From assembly GCF_000372725.1 (NCBI RefSeq), contig NW_005198091.1:124001-188000 (forward strand): a stretch of 64,000 bases of DNA, given 5' to 3'. The DNA is from Emiliania huxleyi CCMP1516. Its lineage: Eukaryota; Haptophyta; Isochrysidales; Noelaerhabdaceae. Below the pieces are notes generated by a model. It had not been told where the DNA came from and made no database searches. It saw only the letters and a program-made list of their open reading frames with translations. The translations under genes and the position numbers were made by a program. Within the stretch, counting starts at the first letter, position 1. Each line of letters opens with the position of its first letter. This document shows positions 50,628 to 61,710 of the stretch, piece by piece.

Positions 50628-51335
50628 TCACTTTGCCTTGGCCGCCATGTCGACGAGCGGCAGCGCGATCTCCGGGTAGAGCGCGGCGAAGGAGATGAAG
50701 CCGGTGGCGTAAAAGCCCGTCAGCCACAGCTGAGGGGGGGCGGTGAGGAGTTGGCGGGCAAAGGAGGCTGCGGGGGGGGGGGGGGGGGGGGGGGGAAGCG
50801 TTCCCCCCTTTTTGCCCCCCAAGTCCATGTCCAGCCCGTAAGCAAACGGGTAGACGAGCCGGAGGAGAAGGAAGAGCGCGCAGAGCTTGGCGAGCAGCGG
50901 CGAGGGCAACGCGCACTCCTTTGCGACGTAGAGGGAGGGGAGGAGGCACATGAGCGCCTCCCATGTGTTGTACTGCGCCCACTGGATCCGCTCGACCCAC
51001 GCCGGGCACGAGGCCCACGAAGCCGCGCCCGGCGCCTTTTGCGCCCGCCCGCGTTGCGACTCGTAGCCCTTGGGTGCCATCGCGGCGAGGCACTCGAGTG
51101 CGACGACCGAGAGCATGGTCGCCAGAATCGGCATCGATGCCACCACGAGCATGGGCACCTTATCGGCCGAAACTGGAAGCGCCTCGACCGCCACCACTGA
51201 GGCGGGGCCTTTCACCCACGAGACGACCGCCATGTGTGCGCCGCCGAGCATCAGCGGGAAGAGCGCGTTGAGCTTGAGGAACGATGTGTCGGCGAGGCTG
51301 AGCCCGGCCGCGCGGAACAGGTCGCCGATGCCCAT
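50628..51335 (-). CDS. MAPEG-like membrane protein
   Basis: About 235 residues from MGIGDLFRAAGLSLADTSFL (51335). Hydrophobic helices: LNALFPLMLGGAHMAVV, MLVVASMPILATMLSVVALECL, then the MAPEG-type core IQWAQYNTWEALMCLLPSLYVAKECALPSPLLAKLCALFLLLRLVYPFAYG and the last helix LWLTGFYATGFISFAALYP. MAPEG proteins handle glutathione or eicosanoid chemistry, but microbial members are mostly uncharacterised. A C-rich tract (50772-50794) between YGLDMDL and LWLTG is probably intronic (about 50705-50820); splice sites not fixed. Confidence 0.65.
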   Translation of the reverse strand: MGIGDLFRAAGLSLADTSFLKLNALFPLMLGGAHMAVVSWVKGPASVVAVEALPVSADKVPMLVVASMPILATMLSVVALECLAAMAPKGYESQRGRAQKAPGAASWASCPAWVERIQWAQYNTWEALMCLLPSLYVAKECALPSPLLAKLCALFLLLRLVYPFAYGLDMDLGGKKGGTLPPPPPPPPAASFARQLLTAPPQLWLTGFYATGFISFAALYPEIALPLVDMAAKAK

Positions 51336-51584
51336 TGTTTGAAGTCGAGTGCGAAGGAGCCACAGTGAAAGTCGTGTGTCGCAGGGGTCGGTGTGCAGCG
51401 GGCGCGGGGCAGCTTGGCGCCGTCGATTTCTTCTCCGCTTAAAAAGAAAGAGACGGGCCACAGCTCCCAAGTTCGACTCCGGGGAGGAGCGAAGCATTAA
51501 CAAGGTGGAACGCAGACGCACAGCGCGCGCCCCGCCCCGCTCGGCGCTCGCAGGGCGCTAGTGTGCGCAATTCCACGCCTTTAA

Positions 51585-51790
51585 ACAAAGAAAGAAAGAA
51601 AACAGACATGCCAAGGGAGGGATGGGAGCAGGGGAGGACGGCACGCCGCCACCACACAGGGATTTTAAGGAGAGGAGTGTGGTGCTAGCCGTCGCCCACC
51701 CTAACCCTTGGGCGTCTGCCTCTTTCTATCTCCCTTCGCAGTCCCTCGCCGATTCTCGCTGCAACCTTCATGCCACCTCGCGCCTTTTGT
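51585..51790 (-). mobile_element. 5'-truncated copy of the LINE-like 3' end
   Basis: Matches 39148-39330 closely (e.g. CCACCACACAGGGATTTTAA and CCGATTCTCGCTGCAACCTT in plus orientation), ending in an AAAGAAAGAAAGAAAAC tail region. Same orientation as the larger copy. Truncation at one end fits retrotransposition. Confidence 0.55.
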
Positions 51791-52012
51791 CGTGCCGATA
51801 CCGCGTCATTTACTCATTCTTGCCCGAATTACGCTGCGTCTTGCTTTGCCAACAACAGACCTACAACAAAAATGTGAATGTATAGGGGAGGGCGGCTCGT
51901 TGTGAAACCGCAGCTGGCCCCGCCGACGGGTAGCACAGTTCATGTCTCATGAGTGAGTGAGGCCACGCCAGCTGCCTCGGGTGCTCCGTGTGGTCGGCCT
52001 GGACCTTGCCGC

Positions 52013-52893
52013 CTGAGGGAGGGTGTAGAGGATGTAGAGTGTAGAGCGCTGTAGAGCTGTAGAGCTGGAGAGCGCTGTAGAGCTGTAGAGCTGTAGAGAT
52101 GTAGAGCGCTCTGGAGCGCTGTAGAGCTCTACATCCGGCGCGTGACGATGTGAGTCCGATGTAGAGCGATGTAGAGGCGCTCTACAACGTGAAATCTCTA
52201 CAACAAACTCTAGATCATAAGCGGCGAACGAGGCACGGTCGCTCTCCGACATGAGGCGCGTTGCACTTGCCAGTGCTGCCCTGGCCTTCTGTCTGCCCGC
52301 CCAATGGGTGGCAGGTGCCTCTGCTGCTGTGGCATGCCTCACGGCTGCGACTGGCCGGCGCCTCGGCGCGTCAGCTCGGCTCGGCGTAGCGATCGTGGCC
52401 AGCGCAACTCGCCTGGACTCAACGCTCAGCCAGGAGCTCCCGCACGCGCTAGCGCGAGTCATGGCGCATGCAACGCGTCTGAATGCTCGCCTCGCCTCGC
52501 GCAAATGCGACCGTCCTCGCAGCCGACAGTCCACCGCCTGCTACAGAAGCACAGCGACGAATGCGGCACCGGCGACGCATGGCAGGCTGGTCATGACGCA
52601 GTTATAGGGTGTTGTGTGCCGTCAGAGTGACTCTCTGTGTGTCAGGGATAGTCAGGGCCGTCCATCAGAGCTCCAGTAAGCTCGGAGACACCCCATTAGC
52701 GCGGCTCGGTTTGGCTGTAGAGCCTCTACAACAAACTCTACAGCAAAATCGCGCTCTACATCGCTCTACATCGGACTCACATCGTCACGCGCCGGATGTA
52801 GAGCTCTACAGCTCTACAGCTCTACAGCGCTCTACAGCTCTACAGCTCTACAGCGCTCTACACTCTACATACATCCTCTACACCCTCCCTCAG
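52013..52893. mobile_element. Non-autonomous DNA transposon with satellite-like long TIRs, copy 1
   Basis: 881 bp, bounded by CTGAGGGAGGGTGTAGAGGA... and its complement ...ACACCCTCCCTCAG. The terminal inverted repeats are about 190 bp and consist largely of GTAGAGCTGTAGAGCGCT-type units, followed by CGGCGCGTGACGATGTGAGT. The target-site duplication CTTGCCGC (52005-52012 and 52894-52901) is exact. The ~500-bp unique centre has no transposase; one frame has an HTH-like SQPTVHRLLQKH. 8-bp duplication fits hAT; the long TIRs recall MULE. Confidence 0.88.
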
Positions 52894-52901
52894 CTTGCCG
52901 C

Positions 52902-53228
52902 AAGCCTCGAGCAGCGGAGAAGCGCTGTCCTTGAAGTCCAGACATGCTTCGCCGCCGTGGCGCAGCGCCGCAGTGCGAGCGAGCACTGCACTGCAGTGCT
53001 CGCTCGCTCGCTTGCAGTGCGGCCGGCACCCATTCGATTCCCTGCGCTCCGGGCACATTGTCAAATGTGCCGGCGGCCTTGTGGACGGCTCGGGCACGAT
53101 TTGCACGACGGCGCGGCGTCTCGAGGCGGCCGCGTTGTGAAAACGAGCGAAACCCCAGCCGCAGTTGTTCTCGCAGCTGTGAGCGATGTCACCCGTGATC
53201 AGAAAATTCTTGCCACAATCTTGCCAGC
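52902..53228 (-). other. Open minus-strand stretch next to the transposon
   Basis: A minus-strand frame (53241 downward) reads protein-like sequence with several cysteines (CGWGFARF, CPERRESNGCRPHCKR, HGGEACLDFKDS) and enters the transposon; the same frame is open on the far side. It could be a host gene hit by the insertion or chance. 52975-53025 has an imperfect inverted CAGTGCTCGCTCG unit. Also the promoter of the GH1 gene. Confidence 0.25.
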
Positions 53229-55340
<2,112 letters not shown>

Positions 55341-56693
55341 ACTACGTCCCTTAGCAGCGCGTCCACGCCTGGTCTTCCGCACGCGTAAACGTGTTTGAAT
55401 TCTTTTGCTCCTGTGGTGCGGGCGAAGGCTTCTGAGGAAGCCGTCGCCCGCGCCTCGCCTGTCGCGCGAATCGTGCTGTGCGACCGCCTTTCTAAAAAAA
55501 ATCCACAACGACAGCGCCGAAGCGCCGTCCTTCGCTTCCTACTGGGGAGCCGGAGCAGACGGCATCGGCCGCCGAGGGAACGTTGGGAAGAGCCACGAGG
55601 AGGGCGGCGACCTCGACCGACTATGGAGGACCGTCGCCAGACGACGCAGGGCAGACGACGGGGAGGCAGAGCAGACGCGCAGGGCGAGACGAGGGAGGGA
55701 GCAGGACTTTGCGGAGATCAGCAGGAGGATGTACGAAGAGATTAGGAGCAGCAGGGACCCGAGGGACCATGTGGAAGACGGCTAGTGCTAGTCCCCCATC
55801 GGGAGAGGACGACCCCGGGGCTAGTCGCCGACCACACCCACAAAGAACCCTGCACAAAGATCGCACGGGCGGGGACCTGTTCCTTTTTACCCATCTCACA
55901 GTAGAGGTGTCCGTTTTTATTTATTGCCGAGCGGAAACCTTTTCCTTCGAAGCTCAGCGTACAGCGTCGTAGCCGGGCGAGCGGGAATAGGGCAGTCTAG
56001 AGAGCACCTTGGAGGCCGTTCAATAGAGCCCGTACTATAGTCGACAGTCGCTCGCCGGCCGGCGCAGTGCTGCTCTGACCGCTCCGCCGGGCCCCCTCCG
56101 GGCCGCCGCGGGGAGACGTGCACATAGGCAAGTTGGTATTTTCATATATGAACTTGAAAATAGTATTGGCTAGTCTAATCCTACTCATCAGTGACATCAC
56201 AACTCGCCAGGAACACCCCCACACTATAGGGTCATTGTGTAGCCCTGCTTAGAAGGAAAAGGTTTACTGCAACGTCCGTATGGCTCACCGTGTAGTCGGC
56301 CGCTCGGCCCCCAAATCCCATCTCGTCTCAGAGTTTGAGTGTTTTATTTATTTCCTTGGGAAGTTGTGCTGACCTCCGTTCACCTCCTGTTCTCCTATGC
56401 CACGTGGCTGTGTGTGTTTGGGTTTCTATGTTGCGATTTGGATTTTGGATCGCGTCCCGCATTTGTTTATTTATTTAGCGTTCGGCGCGCCCTTCTGTCT
56501 GGTATAGCCCCAGCCGACTCCGCGTGAACTCTCGAGGGATCTCGAGTTGCGGAGCTCGGTGAACGAACTCTGTTCACAGATAGGTGATCTGTGATCTGTA
56601 AGGGTCCGCCCGCAGGCGCATTTTGTATACCGAGGCGGTGCCCGGTGCCGAACCTGTCGGACCTTAAGACAGCATTGTAGATCCCTGGGCGAG
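55341..56693. other. Intergenic, mostly noncoding
   Basis: A plus-strand stretch ending at 55785 (REQDFAEISRRMYEEIRSSRDPRD) is weakly protein-like, but it has no clear start or domain. 56120-56470 is AT-rich for this genome. No RNA gene recognised. Confidence 0.35.
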
Positions 56694-56698
56694 GGTGG

Positions 56699-56915
56699 TG
56701 GAGTTCACAGATAGGTTGATAAGAAACAAGAAGCTCACATCGCACAGACAGTGAAACAAAGAGACAGTGAGGGTGTGAGAGGCGGACCTAAGGAAGGTCC
56801 TACATCTCTTTACGACCCCTGACCGAGCTCCCGCTCGACAGAGTTCACAGATAGGTTGATAAGAAACAAGAAGCTCACATCGCACAGACAGTGAGAGGCG
56901 GACCTAAGGAAGGTC
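56699..56915 (+). repeat. Dispersed repeat C, copies 2 and 3 (tandem, 140-bp period)
   Basis: GTTCACAGATAGGTTGATAA... occurs at 56699 and 56839, each followed by GAGAGGCGGACCTAAGGAAG, which contains the small palindrome GGACCTAAGGAAGGTCC. Related to 40577-40640. A fragment of the start also occurs at 56571. Confidence 0.75.
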
Positions 56916-56993
56916 CTACATCTTCACACGAGCAGCTAGCTGGGAGTGGCTGCGGCTACGGTATAGCAGACAGCGCGCCCTTAACATTGCTCG

Positions 56994-57669
56994 ATGATCG
57001 CCGGCCTGCTGCAGTATCTCCTCCTCGCTCATGCAATGGTGGTCGGTAGCGTGCAGCTCCTCACTCGAGACAACTGGCATGAGCACATCACGGGCCGTCA
57101 TGACTGGTTCATCATGTTCTCGCAGCAAGGGTGCCTCGATCCGCAGCCGCACTCCCTCCGCCGACGGACCGTAATATCCACCCTTGCGTGTTCCTAGGTG
57201 TCCTCACTGCAAGCGGCTCGAGCCCATGTGGGAGGCGATGGAAACGCGGCTGGGCGCGGCGGGCGAGGGCGTGCGAGTCGGCCGCGTCAACGTGTCAACC
57301 GACAATGGTATCGCACTGACGTTCGATGTGGAGCGCTTTCCGACGCTGCTGCTCCTGTCCGCGGACGGCCGCGCCTACGAGTTCCAGGAGCGGCGGCGGA
57401 GCCTCCCGCTGCTGTCGGCCTTCGCCACCGGCGGCTACCGAAATCAGCTCTCCAGTCTGGCCGTGCCGACCACGCTGAGGCCAAACGAGCCACAGTGGTG
57501 GCTGCTGCTGCGTTCGCTCTGGAAGCCGCTCAAGCAGACGGTCGTCGTCGCCTTTTCCATCGCCGCCTGCCTCGCTGGCGGCATCAAGCTTCTCATCTAC
57601 GCCTGCGGGATTCGAGTGCCGGAGGAGGCGGCGGAGGGCGAGGCGACGAACAAGAAGAAGGCCGGCTGA
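56994..57669 (+). CDS. TMX-like transmembrane thioredoxin with KKxx ER signal
   Basis: Two exons (56994-57130, 57198-57669; 67-bp GT-AG intron), 202 residues. Signal peptide MIAGLLQYLLLAHAMVVGSVQLL; thioredoxin domain with WFIMFSQQGCPHCKRLEPMWE, so the active site is CPHC (the intron splits it just before the first Cys); VERFPTLLLLSADGRAYEFQ contains the cis-Pro. A membrane helix follows at ~163-188 (TVVVAFSIAACLAGGIKLLIYACGI). The last residues NKKKAG fit a dilysine KKxx retrieval signal. An ER-membrane protein disulfide oxidoreductase is the natural reading. Confidence 0.85.
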
Positions 57670-57971
57670 GATCCGAAACTGGGGAGCGGTGAGTGATCTT
57701 CTTTTTTGCTTCAGCACAAGCCACAACACACAAAACGCACACACAAGTCGAGGTGAGCACACGGCACACCGCCTGGCCTCTCAGAGTCGCTCTCACGCCG
57801 CGGGGCGCACAAAAAAGCGCCTGTGCCGCTGTGCGGCGGTCAATCGACGGATCTCGCTCTCGTTTCTCACACATAGCACTATCACGGACAGGAGCCGCGC
57901 GGGACGGTGACGCTTGGGGCTCATCGCACCGCTCTCGCTCCCCGCCCTTCGCCTTCCCCTGCGGAGCTGAC

Positions 57972-58467
57972 CTAAAGGCCGAGAAACTCCTCTTTCTGGT
58001 GGGTCAAGACTTTGGCATCGGTCGTGGCGTATGCCGTGCAGAGCAGGCGCCAGCCTTCTTCCAGCTGATCCTCGTCCAAAAAGGCTGCGTCCGAATTGTC
58101 GACGTCACCCTCGATCACCTAAAGGGCGGAGGCGGCAGAGGTGGCGGTGGAGACGAAGTGGGGAGTGGGGCTGATGGCGGAGGAGGTGAGGGCGGAGGCG
58201 ACAGGCGGTGGAGATAAGTATCACCTTGCCGATGCACTCGCAGCACGCTCCGGCGCGGCAGGAGTAGGGCAGCTCGATGCCCTTCTCCTCAGCCCGGTCG
58301 AGGATGTACTCATCGTCCGGCACTCCAAGCACTCGCTCGCTGCCGTCAGGCGCAACAAAGGTGACAGAAAAAGACTCAGCCATAACGAGGCGCGACGATG
58401 AGATGCGCGCAGCCGGTCTGGCAGTGGGAACGAACGCGTCTCCGCCAAGGGCGAGAATCGTGCACAT
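57972..58467 (-). CDS. Plant-type [2Fe-2S] ferredoxin, targeted
   Basis: Two exons (58467-58225, 58118-57972; 106-bp GT-AG intron), 129 residues. The leader [27 protein letters not shown] is followed by [50 protein letters not shown] and, after the intron, [40 protein letters not shown]. Cluster ligands are Cys in [10 protein letters not shown] (C-x4-C-x2-C) plus the Cys of LLCTAY. This is the photosynthetic electron carrier fold, and the leader suggests the plastid. The intron lies between the third and fourth ligand. Confidence 0.9.
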
Positions 58468-58540
58468 GATGTGTCGCGTGGGGGGATGGCAATTTGAGCC
58501 GAGCTCGGATCGGTGATGAGGTCTCGTTTTTCAATGTTTT

Positions 58541-58625
58541 TCAGTGTATGTAGCTCTTACGTACATTCCCATAGGAGACTCTGCTGACAGGGTTTGCGAT
58601 GAGGAGCGACCCGAAGGGTTTCTCA
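58541..58625 (+). repeat. Dispersed repeat D, copy
   Basis: CAGTGTATGTAGCTCTTACG...CCCATAGGAG matches 39111-39147; the following CTGACAGGGTTTGCGATGAG recurs at 61425-61475, where similar sequence continues for about 100 bp (CGCCGAAGCGCAAGCGCT..., AGCACCCCACC). An inverted fragment lies near 58820. Confidence 0.7.
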
Positions 58626-59124
58626 GAGGTTAGTGCACCACTAACCGCCGAAGCGCAAGCGCTGCGCTGGGAGCAAGAACACTACGACCTGGGTCGGGCT
58701 CAAACGAGCACCCCACCTCGCGAGCCGACGTTCTGGCTCAGCGAGGCTGCTGCGGAGCACTCGCGGACCGGTTCTTCTGGTCCAGCGAGGCCGCTGCGGG
58801 GCACCCGGCGGCTCGGGTCACTTCTCATCGCAAACTCGGTCGAGCAGGAGGTAAGGTGTGTGCGTGTGGGAGGCGGCGCGGCACTGTAGGAGCGGCGGTA
58901 CGGCGGCACGGCGGTAACGCACGGCAGGAGGGACGGCGAATAAATGGCAAGGGCGGCGAGGCGCGGAAGGAGCGGCACGGTAAGGAGCGGCGGCACGGCG
59001 GCAGACCACGGCAGCGAACGGCGGAGCATTGGGCGGCGGGTCAAACGACTGAGCAGAGGGCGGCGGCAGGAAGGAGCGAGGATGGCGCGGTGGCGGCAGG
59101 ACCACGGATAGGGTGGCACGGATA

Positions 59125-59460
59125 GGAGCGAGCGAGCGGTTAGGCGGCGGAAGGGCGAGGCGAGGGTGGCGGCGGGCGGATCACGAGGAGGTAGAAGGTC
59201 TGGCGCGAGCGGGCGAGCGAACGGCGAGCGAGCGGCTTGGCGGCGGGAGGGTGAGGCGAGGGTGGCGGCGGGCGGATCACGAGGAGGTAGAAGGTCTGGC
59301 GCGGGCGGGCGAGCGAGCGGCGAGCGAGCGGCTAGGCGGCGGGAGGGTGAGGCGAGGGTGGGGGCGGGCGGATCACGAGGAGGTAGAAGGTCTGGCGCGA
59401 GCGGGCGAGCGAACGGCGAGCGAGCGGCTAGGCGGCGGGAGGGTGAGGCGAGGGTGGCGG
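59125..59460. repeat. 98-bp minisatellite, ~3.4 copies
   Basis: Units containing GCGGATCACGAGGAGGTAGA repeat with a period of 98 bp at about 59174, 59272 and 59370, >90% alike. Three-frame ORFs across it are artefacts. Confidence 0.9.
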
Positions 59461-59467
59461 CTCAGGT

Positions 59468-59862
59468 GTTATTTATTTTTTGCTTGCCGGGCATCATGAC
59501 GGGGTAGGTAGGGTAGGGTCTGGGCCCTCTCGGGTTTCCCTCTCTCACGCCGGAATTTTCACCGCAGAAAAAGAATTTTTCCGTCCGCGCAAATCACGAT
59601 GTCAACCCTCCCCAAGTCGTTGATCTGGTGCTTGTAGGGCTTGAGAGTGGCCTGCCATGTCACAGGAAGGACTGTGGTTGCAGTATAGTACCACCAGCCA
59701 TCACTTTAGTTGGTACAGTACCCCACCTTCACCCATCCCGTGATTTCTTTTTTAGTTTCCCATAAGTAAGGTAGGTAGGTAGGTAGGTAGGGGCAGGGCA
59801 GGGGCCGGTCAGGTTTTTCCAGAATTTCAGCATGGCTGCCCGCCCAAGCAAGAAGTACCTAC
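59468..59862. mobile_element. MITE-like element, copy 2 (inverted)
   Basis: About 395 bp. The reverse complement aligns with 23804-24214 over the whole length (GGCCTGCCATGTCACAGGAA and CCCATAAGTAAGGTAGGTAG read in inverted order). The terminal repeats have diverged more than the centre. Confidence 0.75.
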
Positions 59863-60069
59863 ACCTGGTATGTGTGTACTTTTAGCTTACTGGGAGAAAA
59901 GAGAGAGGGGGTTGTGTTCCCTAGGCCCCTAAGGGCCCTACGCGCGGCGTGAGAGCTCGGAAGCGAGCTTTGCACGGCGATCGAGGATGGCACGGACGGT
60001 TCACCCCCTTCACCGAAGCGATGGAGATGCGTTCCGCGTGGTGTGACACAAATGAGAGGCGGGAGTGGG

Positions 60070-60941
60070 CTGAGGGAGGGTGTAGAGGATGTAGAGTGTA
60101 GAGCGCTGTAGAGCTGTAGAGATGTAGAGCGCTGTAGAGCTGTAGAGCTCTAAATCCGGCGCGTGACGATGTGAGTCGCCTGTAGAGCGATGTAGAGCGC
60201 GATTTTGCTGTAGAGTTTGTTGTAGAGGCTCTACAGCCAAACCGCCGGGAAGGCAGTGACTCAAAGAGGTCGAGCCGCGCTAATGGGGTGTCTCCGAGCT
60301 TACTGCAGCTCTGATGGACAGCCCTGACTATCCCTGACACACAGGGAGTCACTCTGACGGCACACAACACCCTATGACTGCGTCATGACCAGCCTGCCAT
60401 GTGTCGCCGGTGCCGCATTCGTCGCTGTGCTTCTTTAGCAGGCGGTGGACTGTCGGCTGCGAGGACGGTCGCATTTGCGCGAGGCGAGGCGAGCATTCAG
60501 ACGCGTTGCATGCGCCATGACTCGCGCCAGCGCGTGCGAGAGCTCCTGGCTGAGCGTTGAGTCCAGGCGAGTTGCGCTGGCCACGATCGCTACGCCGAGC
60601 CGAGCTGACACGCGCCGAGGCGCCGGCCAGTCGCAGCCGTGAGGCATGCCACAGCAGCAGAGGCACCTGCCACCCATTGGGCGGGCAGACAGAAGGCCAG
60701 GGCAGCACTGGCAAGTGCAACGCGCCTCATGTCGGAGAGCGACCGTGCCTCGTTCGCCGCTGATGATGTAGAGTTTGTTGTAGAGATTTCACGTTGTAGA
60801 GCGCCTCTACATCGCTCTACAGGCGACTCACATCGTCACGCGGCGGATGTAGAGCTCTACAGCTCTACAGCGAGACCAGCGCTCTACATCTCTACAGCTC
60901 TACAGCGCTCTACACTCTACATCCTCTACACCCTCCCTCAG
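60070..60941. mobile_element. Non-autonomous DNA transposon with satellite-like long TIRs, copy 2 (inverted)
   Basis: 872 bp, same ends (CTGAGGGAGGGTG...CACCCTCCCTCAG), opposite orientation to 52013-52893; the unique centre is its reverse complement with few differences. Target-site duplication GGAGTGGG (60062-60069 and 60942-60949) is exact. The TIRs differ mainly in the number of GTAGAG units. Confidence 0.88.
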
Positions 60942-61205
60942 GGAGTGGGGAGGGTACGCGGTGCGGTCAACGCCCGAGCGTTGAGCCTTGCGCGCAAGGC
61001 GGTTGATCTTTGCAACTGCTGGCGGCGAGAAGCCACCGCCGAATGTCTCGTGGAGAAGCAGGTTGAACTTGTTTCGTTTGCCGAAGGTCGCGTGCGAGAT
61101 CCAATATCGCCGGCCGAGCGATAGCAACCTGAGAGGATAGGGATCCGTGTCAGCATGCCGTAGCCGAGCAGTGCCGCGCTTGTGGCGCGCGCGCATTGGC
61201 TTCAC
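60942..61205 (-). other. Open minus-strand stretch beside transposon copy 2, unrecognised
   Basis: Reads protein-like on the minus strand (YPLRLLSLGRRYWISHATFG; HETFGGGFSPPAVAKINRLA) up to the transposon, and the frame is open for some 20 codons beyond it. A host or repeat ORF split by the insertion is possible. I do not recognise the family. Confidence 0.3.
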
Positions 61206-61710
61206 CTTCGGTCTCAGCGCTCGGGCCGGCGCCGGGGGTCATGGGGCGACACTCGGTCACGCTCCGGCGCCTCGGGGGGGCTTCAGCGGGCAGTGCGCGA
61301 AACCACTTCGCATGGCCACCCGCGACCCCACTTTGGACGGCGAGCGCACTTGCTCACTTTCCGGACTCAAAAAGTAGCCTCGGTATGCTCTTACGAACAT
61401 ACGCGAGGGTGAACTGCTGATGACAGGGTTTGCGATGAGGAGCGATCCGAACGTGGTATTCGGGAGATCACCACCGCCGAAGCGCAAGCGCTTGGAGCAA
61501 GGGAACTGCCACGTATGGGTCCCAGACTAGCACCCCACCTTCGCACCGATTTCTTTTCTCTCTTTTTCTTATCTCTGCGCGGTGTAGATCCATCGCCAGT
61601 GCGGCCTACCGCGAGCGAGTGCGCAGATAGAGGAGCCGACGGCCCCCGTGCTCGGCGCCGGGCACCGCTCCCCGTGACGAACCCGCAACAGCTCACAGCT
61701 TCGCACGGCG

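Noticed and set aside
50772-50794. Poly-G/C run as a telomere- or quadruplex-type element
   Set aside because: A plain homopolymer within a probable MAPEG intron; similar runs occur in other introns here.
51455-51490. AAGTTCGACTCC, another B-box-like match
   Set aside because: No A-box at a fitting distance and no cloverleaf.
52251-52607. 118-codon ORF inside transposon copy 1
   Set aside because: Copy 2 does not keep it equally open, and it has no transposase motif; only a weak HTH-like string in another frame.
59113-59507. Repetitive ORFs of ~120 codons
   Set aside because: They read through the 98-bp minisatellite in several frames.
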